Of a stretch of 13,252 nt of DNA, positions 13,042 to 13,252 are shown one piece after another. The translations under genes and the position numbers were made by a program. Below the pieces are notes generated by a model, which worked only from the letters and a program-made list of their open reading frames with translations, did not search any database and was not told the DNA's origin. Source of the stretch: Eubacteriales Family XIII. Incertae Sedis bacterium (GTDB lineage Bacteria; Bacillota; Clostridia; Peptostreptococcales; Anaerovoracaceae); assembly GCA_031272745.1 (NCBI GenBank), contig JAISTF010000190.1, positions 1-13,252 of the forward strand, in the 5' to 3' direction. The number at the start of each line of letters is the position of its first letter. Within the stretch, counting starts at the first letter, position 1.

Positions 13042-13093
13042 TGGGGCGGGCGGCAGGCCTGCCCTGCGCGAAGTCGCAGGGATGCCGCCCCTA
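13042..13093. repeat. Palindromic GC-rich element filling a convergent gene junction
   Basis: The sequence starts TGGGGCGGGCGGCA and ends TGCCGCCCCTA, giving an outer imperfect stem. An inner 7-bp stem CCCTGCG (13062-13068) / CGCAGGG (13075-13081) surrounds the loop CGAAGT. It spans exactly the space between the methyltransferase stop (13041) and the stop codon of the minus-strand gene (13091-13093). It is related to the repeat inside the ATPase gene (shared GATGCCGCCCCTAC end). The RNA hairpin could end or protect both transcripts, but no T-tract follows on either side. Confidence 0.75.
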
Positions 13094-13252
13094 CTTGCGC
13101 AGGCTGACTTTCTGGCCGGTGCCGCGGATCAGACCCGTGCCGGTGCGGCAGACGCGCTCGGCCGCTTCCGCGTCCTTGACGGCGAAGCCGGACAAGTCGT
13201 GCGCGCCGTAGGCGAACAACTGGGGCGCCAGCGTGGTGGCGGGGCCGACGAC
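13091..13252 (-). CDS. C-terminal end of a DUF364-like (putative heavy-metal chelation) protein, 5' truncated
   Basis: On the minus strand an open frame runs from the window edge to TAG at 13093-13091, giving 53 residues. The peptide begins VVGPATTLAPQLFAYG, continues HDLSGFAVKDAEAAER and ends GTGQKVSLRK. This matches my recollection of the DUF364 C-terminus, which reads GPSTP..P.LF..G...L.G..V.D.E......G......G...V..R. DUF364 is named a putative heavy-metal chelation domain and often sits beside metal-uptake ABC transporters. The neighbouring methyltransferase and ECF transporter fit a metal context. Its stop codon lies in the CCCTA end of the palindromic element. The rest of the gene, including its start, is outside the window. 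Confidence 0.65.
   Translation of the reverse strand, partial: VVGPATTLAPQLFAYGAHDLSGFAVKDAEAAERVCRTGTGLIRGTGQKVSLRK

Overview
The window is high-GC bacterial DNA with dense, co-oriented coding. It has lipobox lipoproteins, bacterial Ig-like (Big_2) surface domains, an ECF transporter, purine-rich Shine-Dalgarno sites and many ATGA overlaps. This suggests a high-GC Gram-positive-type anaerobe, most likely a Clostridia-related gut lineage or possibly a coriobacterium. The assignment is an inference from gene style and from the palindromic intergenic repeats; there is no rRNA or other marker gene.

Layout. Positions 1-311 hold the 3' end of a Big_2 surface protein, followed by a large inverted repeat (321-432). 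A THEP1-like nucleoside-triphosphatase (581-1144) has an extended -10 promoter placed so that its mRNA may be leaderless. From a TATAAT box at 1195-1200, twelve same-strand genes run to 13041 with gaps of at most 17 nt and many stop/start overlaps, consistent with one operon. In order they are: a secreted GLUG/CBM_X2-like/Big_2 protein; a membrane-associated protein with a Pro/Glu/Gly repeat spacer, a MucBP-like domain and a SUOX-fold-like domain; a MotA/TolQ/ExbB proton-channel protein; a DUF2149-like single-span protein; two lipoproteins with SUOX-like or related segments; a metallophosphoesterase lipoprotein; an ECF S-component; a membrane-anchored SUOX-like protein; an ECF ATPase; a fused ECF ATPase-EcfT protein; and a class I SAM methyltransferase. 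The 3' end of a DUF364-like (putative heavy-metal chelation) gene converges from the minus strand at 13091-13252.

How the genes may work together (inference). ExbB plus the DUF2149-like protein resembles a proton-motive-force motor of the ExbB/ExbD or TolQ/TolR type. It sits between a cell-surface module (Ig-like, GLUG, MucBP-like and SUOX-like proteins) and an ECF importer. The DUF364 and SAM methyltransferase neighbours and the ECF S-component hint at a metal or metal-cofactor ligand. The proposal is an energised surface capture and uptake system in which cofactor-free SUOX-like domains act as binding or scaffold modules. The substrate cannot be read from the sequence.

A second theme is palindromic GC-rich repeats. 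One lies in frame inside the second ECF ATPase (about 10691-10800), giving a roughly 40-residue low-complexity insert near its N-terminus. A related element fills the convergent junction at 13042-13093 and supplies the stop codon of the DUF364-like gene.
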